A stretch of 54,981 bases of DNA from Selenomonas bovis DSM 23594. GTDB taxonomy: Bacteria > Bacillota > Negativicutes > Selenomonadales > Selenomonadaceae. A program made the position numbers and the translations under genes. How positions within the stretch are numbered: position 1 is the first letter of the stretch; each line of letters opens with the position of its first letter. The stretch is taken from positions 1 to 54,981 of the forward strand of contig NZ_KB908383.1 in NCBI RefSeq assembly GCF_000381005.1, written 5' to 3'. Below the pieces are notes generated by a model, which saw nothing but the letters and a program-made list of their open reading frames with translations, was not told the origin of the DNA and made no database searches. This document shows positions 9,343 to 19,147 of this stretch, piece after piece.

Positions 9343-10317
9343 ATGAAGAAAAAATTTGTGATATGTAGTTTTAGAAGTACAAACGGAGGACCAATCGTAC
9401 TCGAGATGCTATGCAAACTCCTTATAGAAGCCGGCTGTGATGCGAGAATGTTTTATATGAAAGATGAAATGCCCAGGTATGTTCCTGTGTTTTCAGGTCA
9501 TAAGGCGTTTGAGTCTTATTATGAAGATTATCATAAATTTGAACAGAGAATGTTACGACGTTCGCACTATTGGGAAACAACTGGTGAAGGATATGAAGAG
9601 CAATATCAACCGTACATTTATCATCCGGCAGGGAAATTACCTGTATGGGAAAAAACGTATGTAGATAATGATACTATCGTAGTTTATCCTGAGGTGATTC
9701 CAGGTAATATTTTAGAGGCAAAGAATGTTGTTCGATGGCTTCTGTACTATTATAAATACTCAGATGGATTAGGGACTGCGTATCAAGATACGGATTTATT
9801 TATAGCGTATCGAGAAATTTATAATGACTGGAAATTGAATCCGAAAGGATATATTCTAAATATGATTTATTATAATAGCGATCTTTATCAAAATAAAGGT
9901 TATCCTAATCGTCAAGGAGAATGCTATATTATTCGGAAGGGAAATAAAAGGAAGGATTTGCCATCGTTGGATGGTAAATTGATTATTGATAATAAAATGG
10001 AATCGGAAATAGCAGATATTTTTAATAGGGTGAAACGGTGTATCTCGTATGATACGCAAACATTTTATTCGTCTTTAGCTGCTCTTTGCGGATGCGAATC
10101 GATCGTAGTGCCAGAGCCAGGAAAAAAACGGTCAGATTACAAAAAAGGCGAAGATGAAAGTTTTGGCATTGCTTTCGGAGATACCCCGGAGGAACTTTCC
10201 TATGCTAAAAGGACGCTTCCATTGTTGAAAGAAAATATTTTACAAAAAATGGAAGAAAATCGGAGACAGGTGAAAAATTTTCTTTCTTTATGCAATGAAT
10301 ATTTTAGTTCGAGATAA
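9343..10317 (+). CDS. Putative glycosyltransferase-like protein of unknown specificity
   Basis: The 324-residue soluble protein begins MKKKFVICSFRSTNGGP, a GT-B-like first strand and glycine loop. Its second half contains RCISYDTQTFYSSLAALCGC followed by VPEPGK, which resembles the nucleotide-sugar side of GT-B enzymes. I recognise the general look (WavQ-like surface-glycan proteins) but cannot name a family. An earlier ATG at 9319 has a poor ribosome site, whereas 9343 is preceded by GGAAAGAG. It is AT-rich like the gene before it and lies 42 bases after it. Confidence 0.5.
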   Translation: MKKKFVICSFRSTNGGPIVLEMLCKLLIEAGCDARMFYMKDEMPRYVPVFSGHKAFESYYEDYHKFEQRMLRRSHYWETTGEGYEEQYQPYIYHPAGKLPVWEKTYVDNDTIVVYPEVIPGNILEAKNVVRWLLYYYKYSDGLGTAYQDTDLFIAYREIYNDWKLNPKGYILNMIYYNSDLYQNKGYPNRQGECYIIRKGNKRKDLPSLDGKLIIDNKMESEIADIFNRVKRCISYDTQTFYSSLAALCGCESIVVPEPGKKRSDYKKGEDESFGIAFGDTPEELSYAKRTLPLLKENILQKMEENRRQVKNFLSLCNEYFSSR

Positions 10318-10489
10318 ATAACAATAGCGAGAGGGGCGAGTAAAACGGACAGTCTGTGCGCATTTTTCACCGTTGGAATACATGATGTACATCGCCGTAT
10401 CCGGCGTGCTGTTGTCAGCATCGCCCGCAATTTGTATATTGAGGGAAAAAGGCTTCCCAATAAAGAGAAAAAGGAAAGGATGTGATAAG

Positions 10490-11998
10490 TTGACCAGTAT
10501 CGTCATATTAAGCTATAACACATTGGAATATTTGCAGTTTTGTATTGCGAGTATCCGCCGTTACACAAAGGCTGGCAGTTATGAGATCATTATCATTGAA
10601 AATGCTTCGACGGATGGTTCGGCAGAGTGGCTGTGCGAAGAACAGACCGGTAGCACGGACCTTCGAGTGCTGTACAATCACACAAATGTCGGCTTTCCGA
10701 AAGGCTGCAATCAGGGCATGGAGATTGCTAGAGGGGATGAAATCCTACTGCTCAACAGCGATACCATCGTGACACCACGTTATCTCGAGCAAATGCTTAC
10801 AGCGCTTTATGCGGATGAGAGCAATGGTGCCGTGAGCTGCGCGGCGAACAATATATCGAATTTCCAACAGATTGAAACAGATGGTTATACAGATATTGCA
10901 GGGCTTGAACGTTTCGCGGAAGGCTATAATCATACAGATCCGTCAAAGTGGGAACAGCGCACGATGCTGGTCGGTTTCTGCTTTCTGCTGCGCCGCTCGA
11001 CGTATGAGCAGCTGGGAGGCTTCGATGAGGCATTTTCGCCGGGGAATTACGAGGATGCAGACTACTCCATGCGTCTCCTGCGGGCGGGGTATCATCTGAT
11101 TTATGCCGGAGATACTTTCATTCATCATTTTGGTAGCGCTTCCTTTGTCAAACGTAAGACGAAAAACGCAGGGAAAATGAATAAGAAATATGGAGGAATT
11201 CTGACGCGTAATCGCCGGCAATTCTTTGGCAAATGGGATGTGCCATGGTATTTTCGGCGCATGAGCGAACAGGATTTTCGTGCGATGCAGGCAGAGAAGC
11301 ATCCGGACGGGCATTGGCAGCTCGATGCACACAAGATCTGTTTCATCACTTGCGTCAATGATGTTGCACAGTACAACGAGTCGGTTGCCTATCTGCAGAG
11401 ACTCCATGTGCCGTCGGGCATGACGGTCGAGTCGCTTGTCGTGAGTGAGGCAGAATCAATGACAGCAGGTTACCAGCAGGCGATGGAGAGTTCCGATGCA
11501 AAGTACAAGATCTATCTGCATCAAGATGTCTGGATCACGGACAAAGATTTCCTTCTAATGCTCGTGCGAGAGTTCTGGCAGCATCCGGCGTATGGTCTCG
11601 CAGGTGTCGTGGGTGTGCGTCGTATGCCGCCGAGCGGCATCTGGTTGGAGGATGAGAAGATTGGTATGATTCGTGATAAGCTCACGGGAGCGTTCAGGGA
11701 TTATGTCTATCCGCATGACAGCAGACACAGTCAGCTTGCGGCGGCTGTCGATGGTCTGCTGCTTGCGACACAGTATGACGTGCCCTGGCGGACGGATCTT
11801 TTTACTGGCTGGCATTTCTATGATTTGTCGCAGGCCTATGAATTCCGGCGCCTGGGCTTCCAGACGGTAGTGCTGCCGCAGGGGACGCCACTCTGCGTCC
11901 ACAATAGCGAGAAGCCATCAGTAGAAGGATTCGAGACGAACAGGCAGAAATTCCTGCAGGAATATGCAGAGTGTATCGCAGAGGATGCTGCAAAATAG
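10490..11998 (+). CDS. Two-domain glycosyltransferase: GT2 followed by StrF-like domain
   Basis: The N-terminal domain is GT2: TSIVILSYNT, ENASTDGS, LLLNSDT and a HHFG motif that usually closes the fold. From about residue 280 a second domain begins with KICFITCVND and continues YKIYLHQDVWITDKDFL and GVVGVRRMP, the pattern of the StrF-like glycosyltransferase family. Translation most likely starts at TTG 10490 behind AAGGAAAGGA. The open frame extends upstream to 10373, but that part has no similarity to the family. The protein at 13904 has related domains in the opposite order. It probably acts in the cytoplasm on the same glycan as its neighbours. Confidence 0.82.
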   Translation: MTSIVILSYNTLEYLQFCIASIRRYTKAGSYEIIIIENASTDGSAEWLCEEQTGSTDLRVLYNHTNVGFPKGCNQGMEIARGDEILLLNSDTIVTPRYLEQMLTALYADESNGAVSCAANNISNFQQIETDGYTDIAGLERFAEGYNHTDPSKWEQRTMLVGFCFLLRRSTYEQLGGFDEAFSPGNYEDADYSMRLLRAGYHLIYAGDTFIHHFGSASFVKRKTKNAGKMNKKYGGILTRNRRQFFGKWDVPWYFRRMSEQDFRAMQAEKHPDGHWQLDAHKICFITCVNDVAQYNESVAYLQRLHVPSGMTVESLVVSEAESMTAGYQQAMESSDAKYKIYLHQDVWITDKDFLLMLVREFWQHPAYGLAGVVGVRRMPPSGIWLEDEKIGMIRDKLTGAFRDYVYPHDSRHSQLAAAVDGLLLATQYDVPWRTDLFTGWHFYDLSQAYEFRRLGFQTVVLPQGTPLCVHNSEKPSVEGFETNRQKFLQEYAECIAEDAAK

Positions 11999-12030
11999 AG
12001 AGAAAGCGGCTGGAAAGAAGGGAGTCAGGG

Positions 12031-13806
12031 GTGGAAGACTGCGCGCAGGAGGAAACGGAACAGCGAGCGCTTGAGGAGGCCTATGCCAGACATGATTGGG
12101 GGCAGGTCGCGCAGCTGGCAGAGCGAATCATTCTCCGACATTGGCCGGACTGTACAGCACCGAGCCTTTCCAAGGTTTATTATTATGCCGCGATGTCGCT
12201 CGTCATGCAGCAGGTGACGGAGGAGGAGGGACTCTCGCTGGCATCCTGGTGGATCGGGCAGGCACTCTCTCTGCCGCAGAGCCCGGCAGGGGAGATGCTG
12301 CTCTCGCGCGTGCTCGGCGACGTGAATATCTCGCGTCATGACTATGTGGCCGCCAGGGCAGCGCTCAAGCGCTGCCTGAACGCCTTTGATAAGATTGCGT
12401 TGCCGTCGGGAGATTGGCTCGAACGAGAACTCAAAGCGGGGACATTGATGGCGCTCGCTCATGTCGAGGGGTATCTTGGGGATAACACGGCAGGAAGAGA
12501 CCACTATCTCGCTGCTGCTCTACTCTTTGACAATCTGCCGCAACGCTATGCCGCCTATAGCTCGGCGCTGCACTCAGAGCATTTCTGCGCCTCTGGCACG
12601 GTGTACGGCGTACAGGTCATGAATGAGCTGCATCGAGGTGTCAATGCAATTTTTGCAGATATCAAGCCGTTGCCCGCAATGACGGCGGCGTCATTGCGCA
12701 AGCGGCAGCACAGGCGCCTGCGCATCGGCTATATCTCGGGGGATTTCCGCCAGCATGTTATGTACCAGTTCTATAGCGGTCTTTTGCGCGGTCACGATGC
12801 ACGGCGCTTCGAGCTCTATGCGTATTCTCTCGGGCAGGTGCATGATGGCTGTACAGATGCTGTGGCGGCAGCCGTCGAACATTTCATCGATATGGGAGAT
12901 GCGGCAGGCGACTATGCTGCCATCGCGCAGCGCGTGCGCGAGGATGAGATCGACATCCTGGTCGATCTGTCTGGGCACTGCACGTTATCCGGACTGCCCG
13001 TCCTGGTCTATCGTCCGGCGCCCATACAGCTCTCCGGCATCGGCTATATTCACCCGACGGGCATGGAGGCAGTAGATGGATTTCTGACGGATGGAGATAC
13101 TGCTCCCTGGGAATATCTGGCGGATTGGGAGAGCCTGCATGAAGCGCCAGTACGGCTGAGAAGTCAATTCTGCTATGTCAGGGATGCGGAACTGCCTTGT
13201 TCGACGGGAGCGCCATGCAGGAAAAATGGCTATATCACCTGGGGTGTATTCAACCGCTACGAGAAGATTACCGATGATATGTTAGACGCTTGGCAGGAAA
13301 TCCTGCGTGCTGTCCCCGAAAGCCGGTTATTGCTCAAGAACCTCATTGCCGCTTCTCCCAGCGGGCAGTGGCTCATGCAGAGACGATTACAGGAACATGG
13401 TATCGATAGTGCCCGCGTCCAGATAGAGAATGTATCGAGCAACTATATGGAGCGCTATCTCGATGTGGATATCGCGCTGGATACCTATCCCTATGTCGGC
13501 GGCGGCACCACCTGTGATGCGCTCTATATGGGCGTGCCCGTCATCACTCGTTATGGGCGGCGGTATGGCACAAGGCTGGGGCTGTCCATTTTGTGCAGTG
13601 CCGGCATCGGGGAGCTTGCGGCTGCGACGATGCAGGAATATATCGCGCGCGCTGTTCAGCTTGCACAGGATCAGGAGCTCCTGAATGCCCTGCATATCCG
13701 CTTGCGCCAGATGCTGCGTTCCTCGCCGCTCATGGATGTGACGCGCTATGTAGGAGAGATTGAGACGCTCTATGAGTGGCTTTGGCAGCAGAGGATAGTG
13801 AAATAA
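12031..13806 (+). CDS. OGT/SPINDLY-type (GT41) glycosyltransferase with helical N-terminus
   Basis: This protein of about 591 residues has a helical TPR-like N-terminal third followed by the GT41 catalytic region. Visible landmarks are LRIGYISGDFRQH, DEIDILVDLSGH, PAPIQLSGIGY, LKNLIAASPSGQ and DIALDTYPYVGGGTTCDALYMGVP. GT41 enzymes put a single sugar from a nucleotide donor on Ser/Thr of cytoplasmic proteins. GTG 12031 behind AGAAGGGA is the likely start; the frame also runs back into the previous gene. A paralogue lies at 19148. Flagellin is the likely acceptor by analogy with other bacterial GT41 loci, but that is inference. Confidence 0.87.
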   Translation: MEDCAQEETEQRALEEAYARHDWGQVAQLAERIILRHWPDCTAPSLSKVYYYAAMSLVMQQVTEEEGLSLASWWIGQALSLPQSPAGEMLLSRVLGDVNISRHDYVAARAALKRCLNAFDKIALPSGDWLERELKAGTLMALAHVEGYLGDNTAGRDHYLAAALLFDNLPQRYAAYSSALHSEHFCASGTVYGVQVMNELHRGVNAIFADIKPLPAMTAASLRKRQHRRLRIGYISGDFRQHVMYQFYSGLLRGHDARRFELYAYSLGQVHDGCTDAVAAAVEHFIDMGDAAGDYAAIAQRVREDEIDILVDLSGHCTLSGLPVLVYRPAPIQLSGIGYIHPTGMEAVDGFLTDGDTAPWEYLADWESLHEAPVRLRSQFCYVRDAELPCSTGAPCRKNGYITWGVFNRYEKITDDMLDAWQEILRAVPESRLLLKNLIAASPSGQWLMQRRLQEHGIDSARVQIENVSSNYMERYLDVDIALDTYPYVGGGTTCDALYMGVPVITRYGRRYGTRLGLSILCSAGIGELAAATMQEYIARAVQLAQDQELLNALHIRLRQMLRSSPLMDVTRYVGEIETLYEWLWQQRIVK

Positions 13807-13903
13807 CGATGCCATATCGTCTTTTGCAGGAGCTCCAGGTGTTGATGTGGAATATATGAAAAGAAATACGAAAGATTGTTCAGACTAGAAAAAGAGGGCT
13901 TCC

Positions 13904-15514
13904 ATGGAACAAAAAATGTATGACGATCACAAGATATTATTTGTGCTGAATGAAACCGAGGAACATGCAGAGAAAGCCGTCGTTTATCTGCAATCTTTGC
14001 AAATCCCAGAAGGATATACGGCGGAGGTTGCTCTGCCGGAGCAGGAGGTATCCGTTGCCGCGTATTACCATGCGGTACAGCAATCCAGCAATGCCAAGTA
14101 CAAGGTGTATTTGGATGAAGGCACGGTGATTCTCCAGAAGGATTTTCTCGAACAGGCACTCGGGGTGCTTTCTGCCAATCAGGAGATTGGTCTTCTCGGT
14201 GTGCTTGGCACAGATCAGCTGCTGACAAATGGCGTGCTGTATCTCGCACCGCACAAATGGGGACAGGTCATCATAGAGCGTGGACAGCGTATCGTAGGGG
14301 AGACAATTCCTGGAATCTGCCGAGATGCCAAGATTGTCGGCGGTGGGGTTCTCGTCACGCAGTATGATATTCCTTGGCGGTATGATCTTTTTAACAGCGC
14401 ACTGTTTCTCAGTGCATCTGCCTCGGTGGAATATCAGCGGGAGGGATTGCGTACGTCAGTACTCCGCACAGAGGAGGATGCCATCATGCTGCCAGATGCA
14501 GCAATGGAAATCGACGAAATCGATCAGACGCGATTCCTCGATGAATATTCCAGCGAGCTCTACCCTCTTGTGTCCATTGTTTTGCCGACTTATCAACGAC
14601 CGGAGTATTTCCGCCTGGCGCTCGAGAGCGCTGTGCATCAGACGTACCGCAATCTTGATATCTTCATCACGGACAACAGCCATAATACCGAGACGAAGGA
14701 AGTTTTCGAGAAGTATTTTGCAGAAGACCAGCGCATCTGTTACGAGCATCATCCGGACTTCGGGGAAAGGGAGAACTGGGAGAGGGCCATCGCCTATGAG
14801 AACCCGGAAGCCGACTACGTCAACTGGCTCATGGACGACGATGTCTTCATGCCGGATAAAATCGCCAAGATGATGGACTTCTTCATCACTTATCCAGATA
14901 TCATGCTGGTGACATCCTATCGACAGCGTATCGATGCTGATGGGAACATCATGCCGGACACACCGATGAATAAGCCGCCTGTTGACCATACGGCCCGCAT
15001 CAAGGGAGAGGATATGGGGCGTCATATCCTCATGATGATGAACAACTTCGTGGGTGAGCCGACGACAGCTCTGGCGAAGAAGTCCGGCATGCTCGAACAT
15101 CATCGGTTAGGCTGGACGGGGAACGAGGGGAAATACCGCATCTCGGATTTCCCTACTTGGCTCCGTCTGCTGACGCAGGGAGATGTGATTTATATCCGTG
15201 AGCCGCTCAGCCAGTTCCGGCAGCATCCCGGTCAGGAGCAGCATAATATCTTCACTTATATTGCGGGCAATATCTGCTGGGGACTCATGATGCGCGAGGC
15301 CATAGAGCAGAACGTGTTCCTAGTGACAGAGGACGAGCGCAGGACGGCGCTCGTCAGGTACCTCTACCACTTGGGCAGCGCCCTGCGTAAGCTGCTGCCG
15401 TATCCCGTGTGGCAGGATGAGCGGTTTCTCGATATGCTTACGGTGTATCAGGGCACGATCGAAGCGCTGAAGAACGGGTTTCGGTTCTCGTATGAGATTC
15501 ATACCGAAGGATAA
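13904..15514 (+). CDS. Two-domain glycosyltransferase: StrF-like domain followed by GT2
   Basis: Residues about 1-200 match the C-terminal half of the protein at 10490: KILFVLNETEEH, AKYKVYLDEG, GLLGVLGT and VTQYDIPWRYDLF. From about 222 a canonical GT2 domain follows: PLVSIVLPTYQRP, ITDNSHN and NWLMDDDVF, with DDD as the metal-binding motif. A later YIREPLSQFRQHPGQEQ block is typical of GT2 enzymes acting on amino or deoxy sugars. It starts at ATG 13904 behind AAAGAGGG. Having both domains in both orders in one locus points to domain shuffling. The substrate is unknown. Confidence 0.82.
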   Translation: MEQKMYDDHKILFVLNETEEHAEKAVVYLQSLQIPEGYTAEVALPEQEVSVAAYYHAVQQSSNAKYKVYLDEGTVILQKDFLEQALGVLSANQEIGLLGVLGTDQLLTNGVLYLAPHKWGQVIIERGQRIVGETIPGICRDAKIVGGGVLVTQYDIPWRYDLFNSALFLSASASVEYQREGLRTSVLRTEEDAIMLPDAAMEIDEIDQTRFLDEYSSELYPLVSIVLPTYQRPEYFRLALESAVHQTYRNLDIFITDNSHNTETKEVFEKYFAEDQRICYEHHPDFGERENWERAIAYENPEADYVNWLMDDDVFMPDKIAKMMDFFITYPDIMLVTSYRQRIDADGNIMPDTPMNKPPVDHTARIKGEDMGRHILMMMNNFVGEPTTALAKKSGMLEHHRLGWTGNEGKYRISDFPTWLRLLTQGDVIYIREPLSQFRQHPGQEQHNIFTYIAGNICWGLMMREAIEQNVFLVTEDERRTALVRYLYHLGSALRKLLPYPVWQDERFLDMLTVYQGTIEALKNGFRFSYEIHTEG

Positions 15515-15606
15515 CGGATGCAGATAGAAGATGTAGGTATGGATGAGGTAAAGAAGATTTCAAAAGCTGAGGAATTTCATGATGTTTATCGAAGGAGATT
15601 GCTGAA

Positions 15607-16776
15607 ATGAAAAAATTTATTCATACATTACAGAAGATATATGCGCATGACTTTTATCATGTTATTCAGGACTTGCAGAACAGCAAAAAAGAATGTTCGA
15701 TGTTTATTCCTTGCTCCGAAGAGATGTTCCAAAATCCGGAAATCCTTTCAAAATATTCTACGATGATATCGCAGCTGGTCGTGAACTATCAGTTGAACTT
15801 GACAGAATGCATTTTCCCTGATGGGGTCAATGTATCGAATATAGCGATTAATGGCTTGAAAAAAACAATCCAGATGGTTCATTTGAGCGATATCAAGGAT
15901 GGACATGATGACGGGAAGATTATCTGTTTTACGGGCGAAAGTCATAATGGGTTTTATAAATATTTCAAGGATCATGGTTTTACCCCGATTGTTATGATGA
16001 CGGGGCATGATTCGAATCACATCAAAAATCTGTATTTCAATCATCTCGATGACTTATATGAAGCATATTGCTGCCTCAATCCACATGACGGGTCACGAGA
16101 AGTTTTCTTGGCAAGTATCCTGGGAGATTGCTCTCATAAGCTAGACGATTATTTGTTCGCGAATTTCCCGCAATATCTGATGCCGGGATTCTTACCACAG
16201 GCAGGCGATATCCTGATCGATGGAGGCGCTTTTGATGGCGGAACCGGAAAGATGTTCAAAGACATGGGGTGCGAGGTTTATTCGTTTGAGCTTGATAGGA
16301 AAAATTATGAAAATGCGCGTCGAGTGGCAGATGAAAATGGCTTTGTGTTAGAGAACATGGGCTTGGGGAAAAAGGAAGAAGAAGTTTCCTATGTGGTCAA
16401 CAACGCTGGAAGCTGGATTGATGATAGAGGAAATGCAAGTTCGAAAATCATTGATATCGACACCTATGTAGCAAGAAAGCAGCTGCCGCAAGTGGATTTT
16501 ATCAAATTTGACATTGAAGGCTCAGAACTTGATGGCTTGCGCGGTGCAGAAAAGACGATTCGCGAATATAAACCGAAATTAGCGATCAGTATTTATCATA
16601 AACCAGAGGATATGTATACCTTGATTCGCTATATCAAGGCTATCCGTCCGGATTATGAAATCGCATTCCGTCATCATAAATGCGATTTTAGTCCGAATAT
16701 GAGCGAGATTGCCCGGCAATATCGTTTGGGAAACAGTTTCCCAACTTGCTGGGAAAAAGTGATTTATGCGCGGTGA
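15607..16776 (+). CDS. FkbM-family methyltransferase
   Basis: The C-terminal half of this 389-residue protein is a SAM-dependent FkbM methyltransferase: DILIDGGAFDGGTG is the SAM-binding loop, VYSFELD the acidic strand end, and VDFIKFDIEGSELDGLRGA the family signature. Enzymes of this family O-methylate sugars or other hydroxyls. The first 190 residues are specific to this protein and may bind the acceptor. It starts at ATG 15607 behind AAGGAGA. Its place among glycosyltransferases suggests methylation of the glycan cap. Confidence 0.87.
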   Translation: MKKFIHTLQKIYAHDFYHVIQDLQNSKKECSMFIPCSEEMFQNPEILSKYSTMISQLVVNYQLNLTECIFPDGVNVSNIAINGLKKTIQMVHLSDIKDGHDDGKIICFTGESHNGFYKYFKDHGFTPIVMMTGHDSNHIKNLYFNHLDDLYEAYCCLNPHDGSREVFLASILGDCSHKLDDYLFANFPQYLMPGFLPQAGDILIDGGAFDGGTGKMFKDMGCEVYSFELDRKNYENARRVADENGFVLENMGLGKKEEEVSYVVNNAGSWIDDRGNASSKIIDIDTYVARKQLPQVDFIKFDIEGSELDGLRGAEKTIREYKPKLAISIYHKPEDMYTLIRYIKAIRPDYEIAFRHHKCDFSPNMSEIARQYRLGNSFPTCWEKVIYAR

Positions 16777-16782
16777 GATGCG

Positions 16783-17559
16783 ATGGATGCGGAGAAAATC
16801 GGCAAAGGCATCAGTTTCCTGCGCAGAAGATACGGTTTCACCCAGCGACATCTTGCAGAATTGCTTCACATCAGCGACAAAGCTGTCTCGAAATGGGAGC
16901 GAGGACTCTCCGTACCGGATGTTTCTCTGCTTTCTCATCTGGCACAGATTTTTGATACGGATATCGAGAGCCTGCTCGAGGGGAATTTGGCAAATTTCCA
17001 ACAGGATTGGCAGGGAGAGCTCGTTCTCGATTATCCTCCCTCCATCCATGCTGATACTTTGATTTACGACAAGCCAGCGATATTTTATCAGTTGTCTTAT
17101 TTCATGCTCGCTGGAATCACATGTATATGTGTACTTGGTAATGAGGCAGAGGCAGCTCGTATGAAAGTACTGTTGAATCGGAATGCACAGTTTGGTCTTG
17201 ATATTGCCTATGGAGTAATGCACAATGAGGAAACATCATGCCATACTATGCGTGTCACAGGACTTCCTTTTATCTATGGCAAAGATTTTACAAAGATAAT
17301 GCGGCGGATTCTCTATGGAACAGAGGCTCAGACGAGGCTTACAGATGTGAAAAAAAATCCACTAGGGATAACTTTTATACGTGAGATATCGGACGGTTGG
17401 CATGATGTAGCACTAGAGCGTGGAACGATTGCCTTTACTATCAATAACTATGAAAAAATATTTGCTGCCGCCGGTATTGTATCAGTGCTGGCGAAAACGA
17501 TGGGAGAAAATATCGCTGATCTGAGGGAAATTGCTATAGCAAGAAACTTTTTAGTTTAG
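16783..17559 (+). CDS. XRE-family DNA-binding regulator with unknown sensor domain
   Basis: Residues 5-66 of this 258-residue protein form a classic helix-turn-helix: IGKGISFLRRRYGFTQ, then LLHISDKAVSKWERG and PDVSLLSHLAQIF. The rest (about 75-258) has no family I recognise and may bind a ligand or partner. It follows the FkbM gene by six bases, so it is probably co-transcribed with the glycan genes and could control them. The start has a weak ribosome site, consistent with translational coupling. Confidence 0.8.
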   Translation: MDAEKIGKGISFLRRRYGFTQRHLAELLHISDKAVSKWERGLSVPDVSLLSHLAQIFDTDIESLLEGNLANFQQDWQGELVLDYPPSIHADTLIYDKPAIFYQLSYFMLAGITCICVLGNEAEAARMKVLLNRNAQFGLDIAYGVMHNEETSCHTMRVTGLPFIYGKDFTKIMRRILYGTEAQTRLTDVKKNPLGITFIREISDGWHDVALERGTIAFTINNYEKIFAAAGIVSVLAKTMGENIADLREIAIARNFLV

Positions 17560-17851
17560 ATAAGCGACGGCTATCGAAGGTGTTTTGACAAGGGGATTAG
17601 CGAGTTATTGAAGATAACAGAAAACATGTCATAGTAGTCTGTGGGAAATAGATCTAGGCCATTGGTAGAGCGTATTTTTCAGCTAGTGCATCAATCTGTA
17701 CGTTACTTTCTGATTGATTAAAGATGTAGTTGTAAGCTCATCAGGGATATTGTTACTGTAATATCGGTACCTTTTTGTTTAATTCCTAGAACATAATGTC
17801 TATACTTGTTCTTTGCTGAATCAGAAAAGTTATGGAGGTAAGGTTAGGGCT
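17560..17851. other. Intergenic gap with no recognised element
   Basis: About 290 AT-rich bases lie between the regulator and the next glycosyltransferase. I see no convincing terminator, no promoter with both boxes and no repeat. The ribosome site GGAGGTAAGG at its right end belongs to the next gene. Confidence 0.5.
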
Positions 17852-19045
17852 ATGGAGGCAAAAGCCAGACGAGAGTTTTATAAATGTTATTTGGCTGGGG
17901 ATGCCATAGGCATGGCTGAAATTATCTATGAATGTAGAGACGATATCTTTATGGAATTTTCCAGCAGGGCATATAGGCGTGAAAAGGACTTTAGTGTTAT
18001 AGGGGGTGATATTCTAGCCCTGGTAGATTCGCGCGAAGCTTTGATACTGGCAGCAGAGGAGATGTTATTTCGGGAAGAACCAGCGCAGGCTGCAAGATGC
18101 ATGGAAGTATTGTTTGAGATTTGCACTGCCTCAAATCGCCCGATTTGGTGCCAATATCTGCAGGTATATGGACTTGCGAAGGCGGTAAAGGGAGAATATG
18201 AAGCGGCGTTGACATTGCTCAATGCCTATTTAGAGAGAGCACCACAGGATTTTAGGACAAGGGAATATATGAAAAAGTTACAAAAGGTGGCGGATGATCC
18301 CGCTGTTCCTTGTCTCAAGAAAAAGTATAGGGATCTGATGATGCATCCCCATGCAATGGAACTGCCGCATGGGCGTTGGCAGGAAATCCCGGTCTTTATC
18401 AATTCGCGCGATCGTATGAATGGTTTACGACCTTTGTTAGAGTGGCTGTTGCAGGCGGGGCATGAGAGGATCTACATCTTGGATAATGCTTCGACGTATC
18501 CGCCGCTTTTGGCGTATTATAGGCAAATGATGTGCGAGTTTGGTGATAGGGTAGAGGTCATTCACCTGCCTAATCTTGGTCATACGGCGCTTTGGGAGAT
18601 GGGAATATTGGATCGCTATGCGGCAGGGATGCCGTTCGTGTATACAGATTCCGATGTCGTACCCATTGATGAGTGTCCGATGAATCTGGTTGAGAAATTG
18701 TATGAGATTCTTGAGGAGCACCCTTATCTGGTAAAGGCAGGTCCGGATTTGAAATCTGACGATGTCACGTGTGATATTGCCCAGGAAGTGCAGTATGAGT
18801 GCAATCAGATGCGCAATGTGCCGATGGGGAAGGATAAGTATTTCTCTATCCTTGATACGACGTTCGCTCTTTATCGTCCACAGACGCCCTATGTACTATT
18901 TCCAGCGGTACGCACGAGTGAAAATATGATGGTCAGGCATATGCCTTGGTATATGAGTGCGGATAAAATCCCGCCAGATGAGAAATATTATATACGACAT
19001 GCTAATCAGTCTACGCATAGTAAGAATTATCTTGTGAAGCAGTAG
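17852..19045 (+). CDS. GT-A-like glycosyltransferase with helical N-terminal domain
   Basis: The protein has about 397 residues. The N-terminal 150 are helical and TPR-like. From about 170 a GT-A-type domain appears: IPVFINSRDR, IYILDNASTYPPLL and PFVYTDSDVVP, where DSD is the likely metal-binding motif. The final section KYFSILDTTFALYRP is typical of enzymes that transfer a sugar to another sugar. ATG 17852 has an excellent GGAGGTAAGG site; the open frame extends 13 codons further upstream without one. Donor and acceptor are unknown. Confidence 0.75.
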   Translation: MEAKARREFYKCYLAGDAIGMAEIIYECRDDIFMEFSSRAYRREKDFSVIGGDILALVDSREALILAAEEMLFREEPAQAARCMEVLFEICTASNRPIWCQYLQVYGLAKAVKGEYEAALTLLNAYLERAPQDFRTREYMKKLQKVADDPAVPCLKKKYRDLMMHPHAMELPHGRWQEIPVFINSRDRMNGLRPLLEWLLQAGHERIYILDNASTYPPLLAYYRQMMCEFGDRVEVIHLPNLGHTALWEMGILDRYAAGMPFVYTDSDVVPIDECPMNLVEKLYEILEEHPYLVKAGPDLKSDDVTCDIAQEVQYECNQMRNVPMGKDKYFSILDTTFALYRPQTPYVLFPAVRTSENMMVRHMPWYMSADKIPPDEKYYIRHANQSTHSKNYLVKQ

Positions 19046-19147
19046 AGGGCGGTGTGATAGAAGATGGATATTTGCTGGAATTTATTGAATATGCGTGTGA
19101 GCACTGACACATATTGAAAAAACAATGGTCAGCGCGGGAGTGGGACG

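Noticed and set aside
10373-10489. Upstream extension of the GT2 gene
   Set aside because: Residues before TTG 10490 do not resemble the family, and the ribosome site lies at 10470-10480. The 170-base gap is left unexplained.
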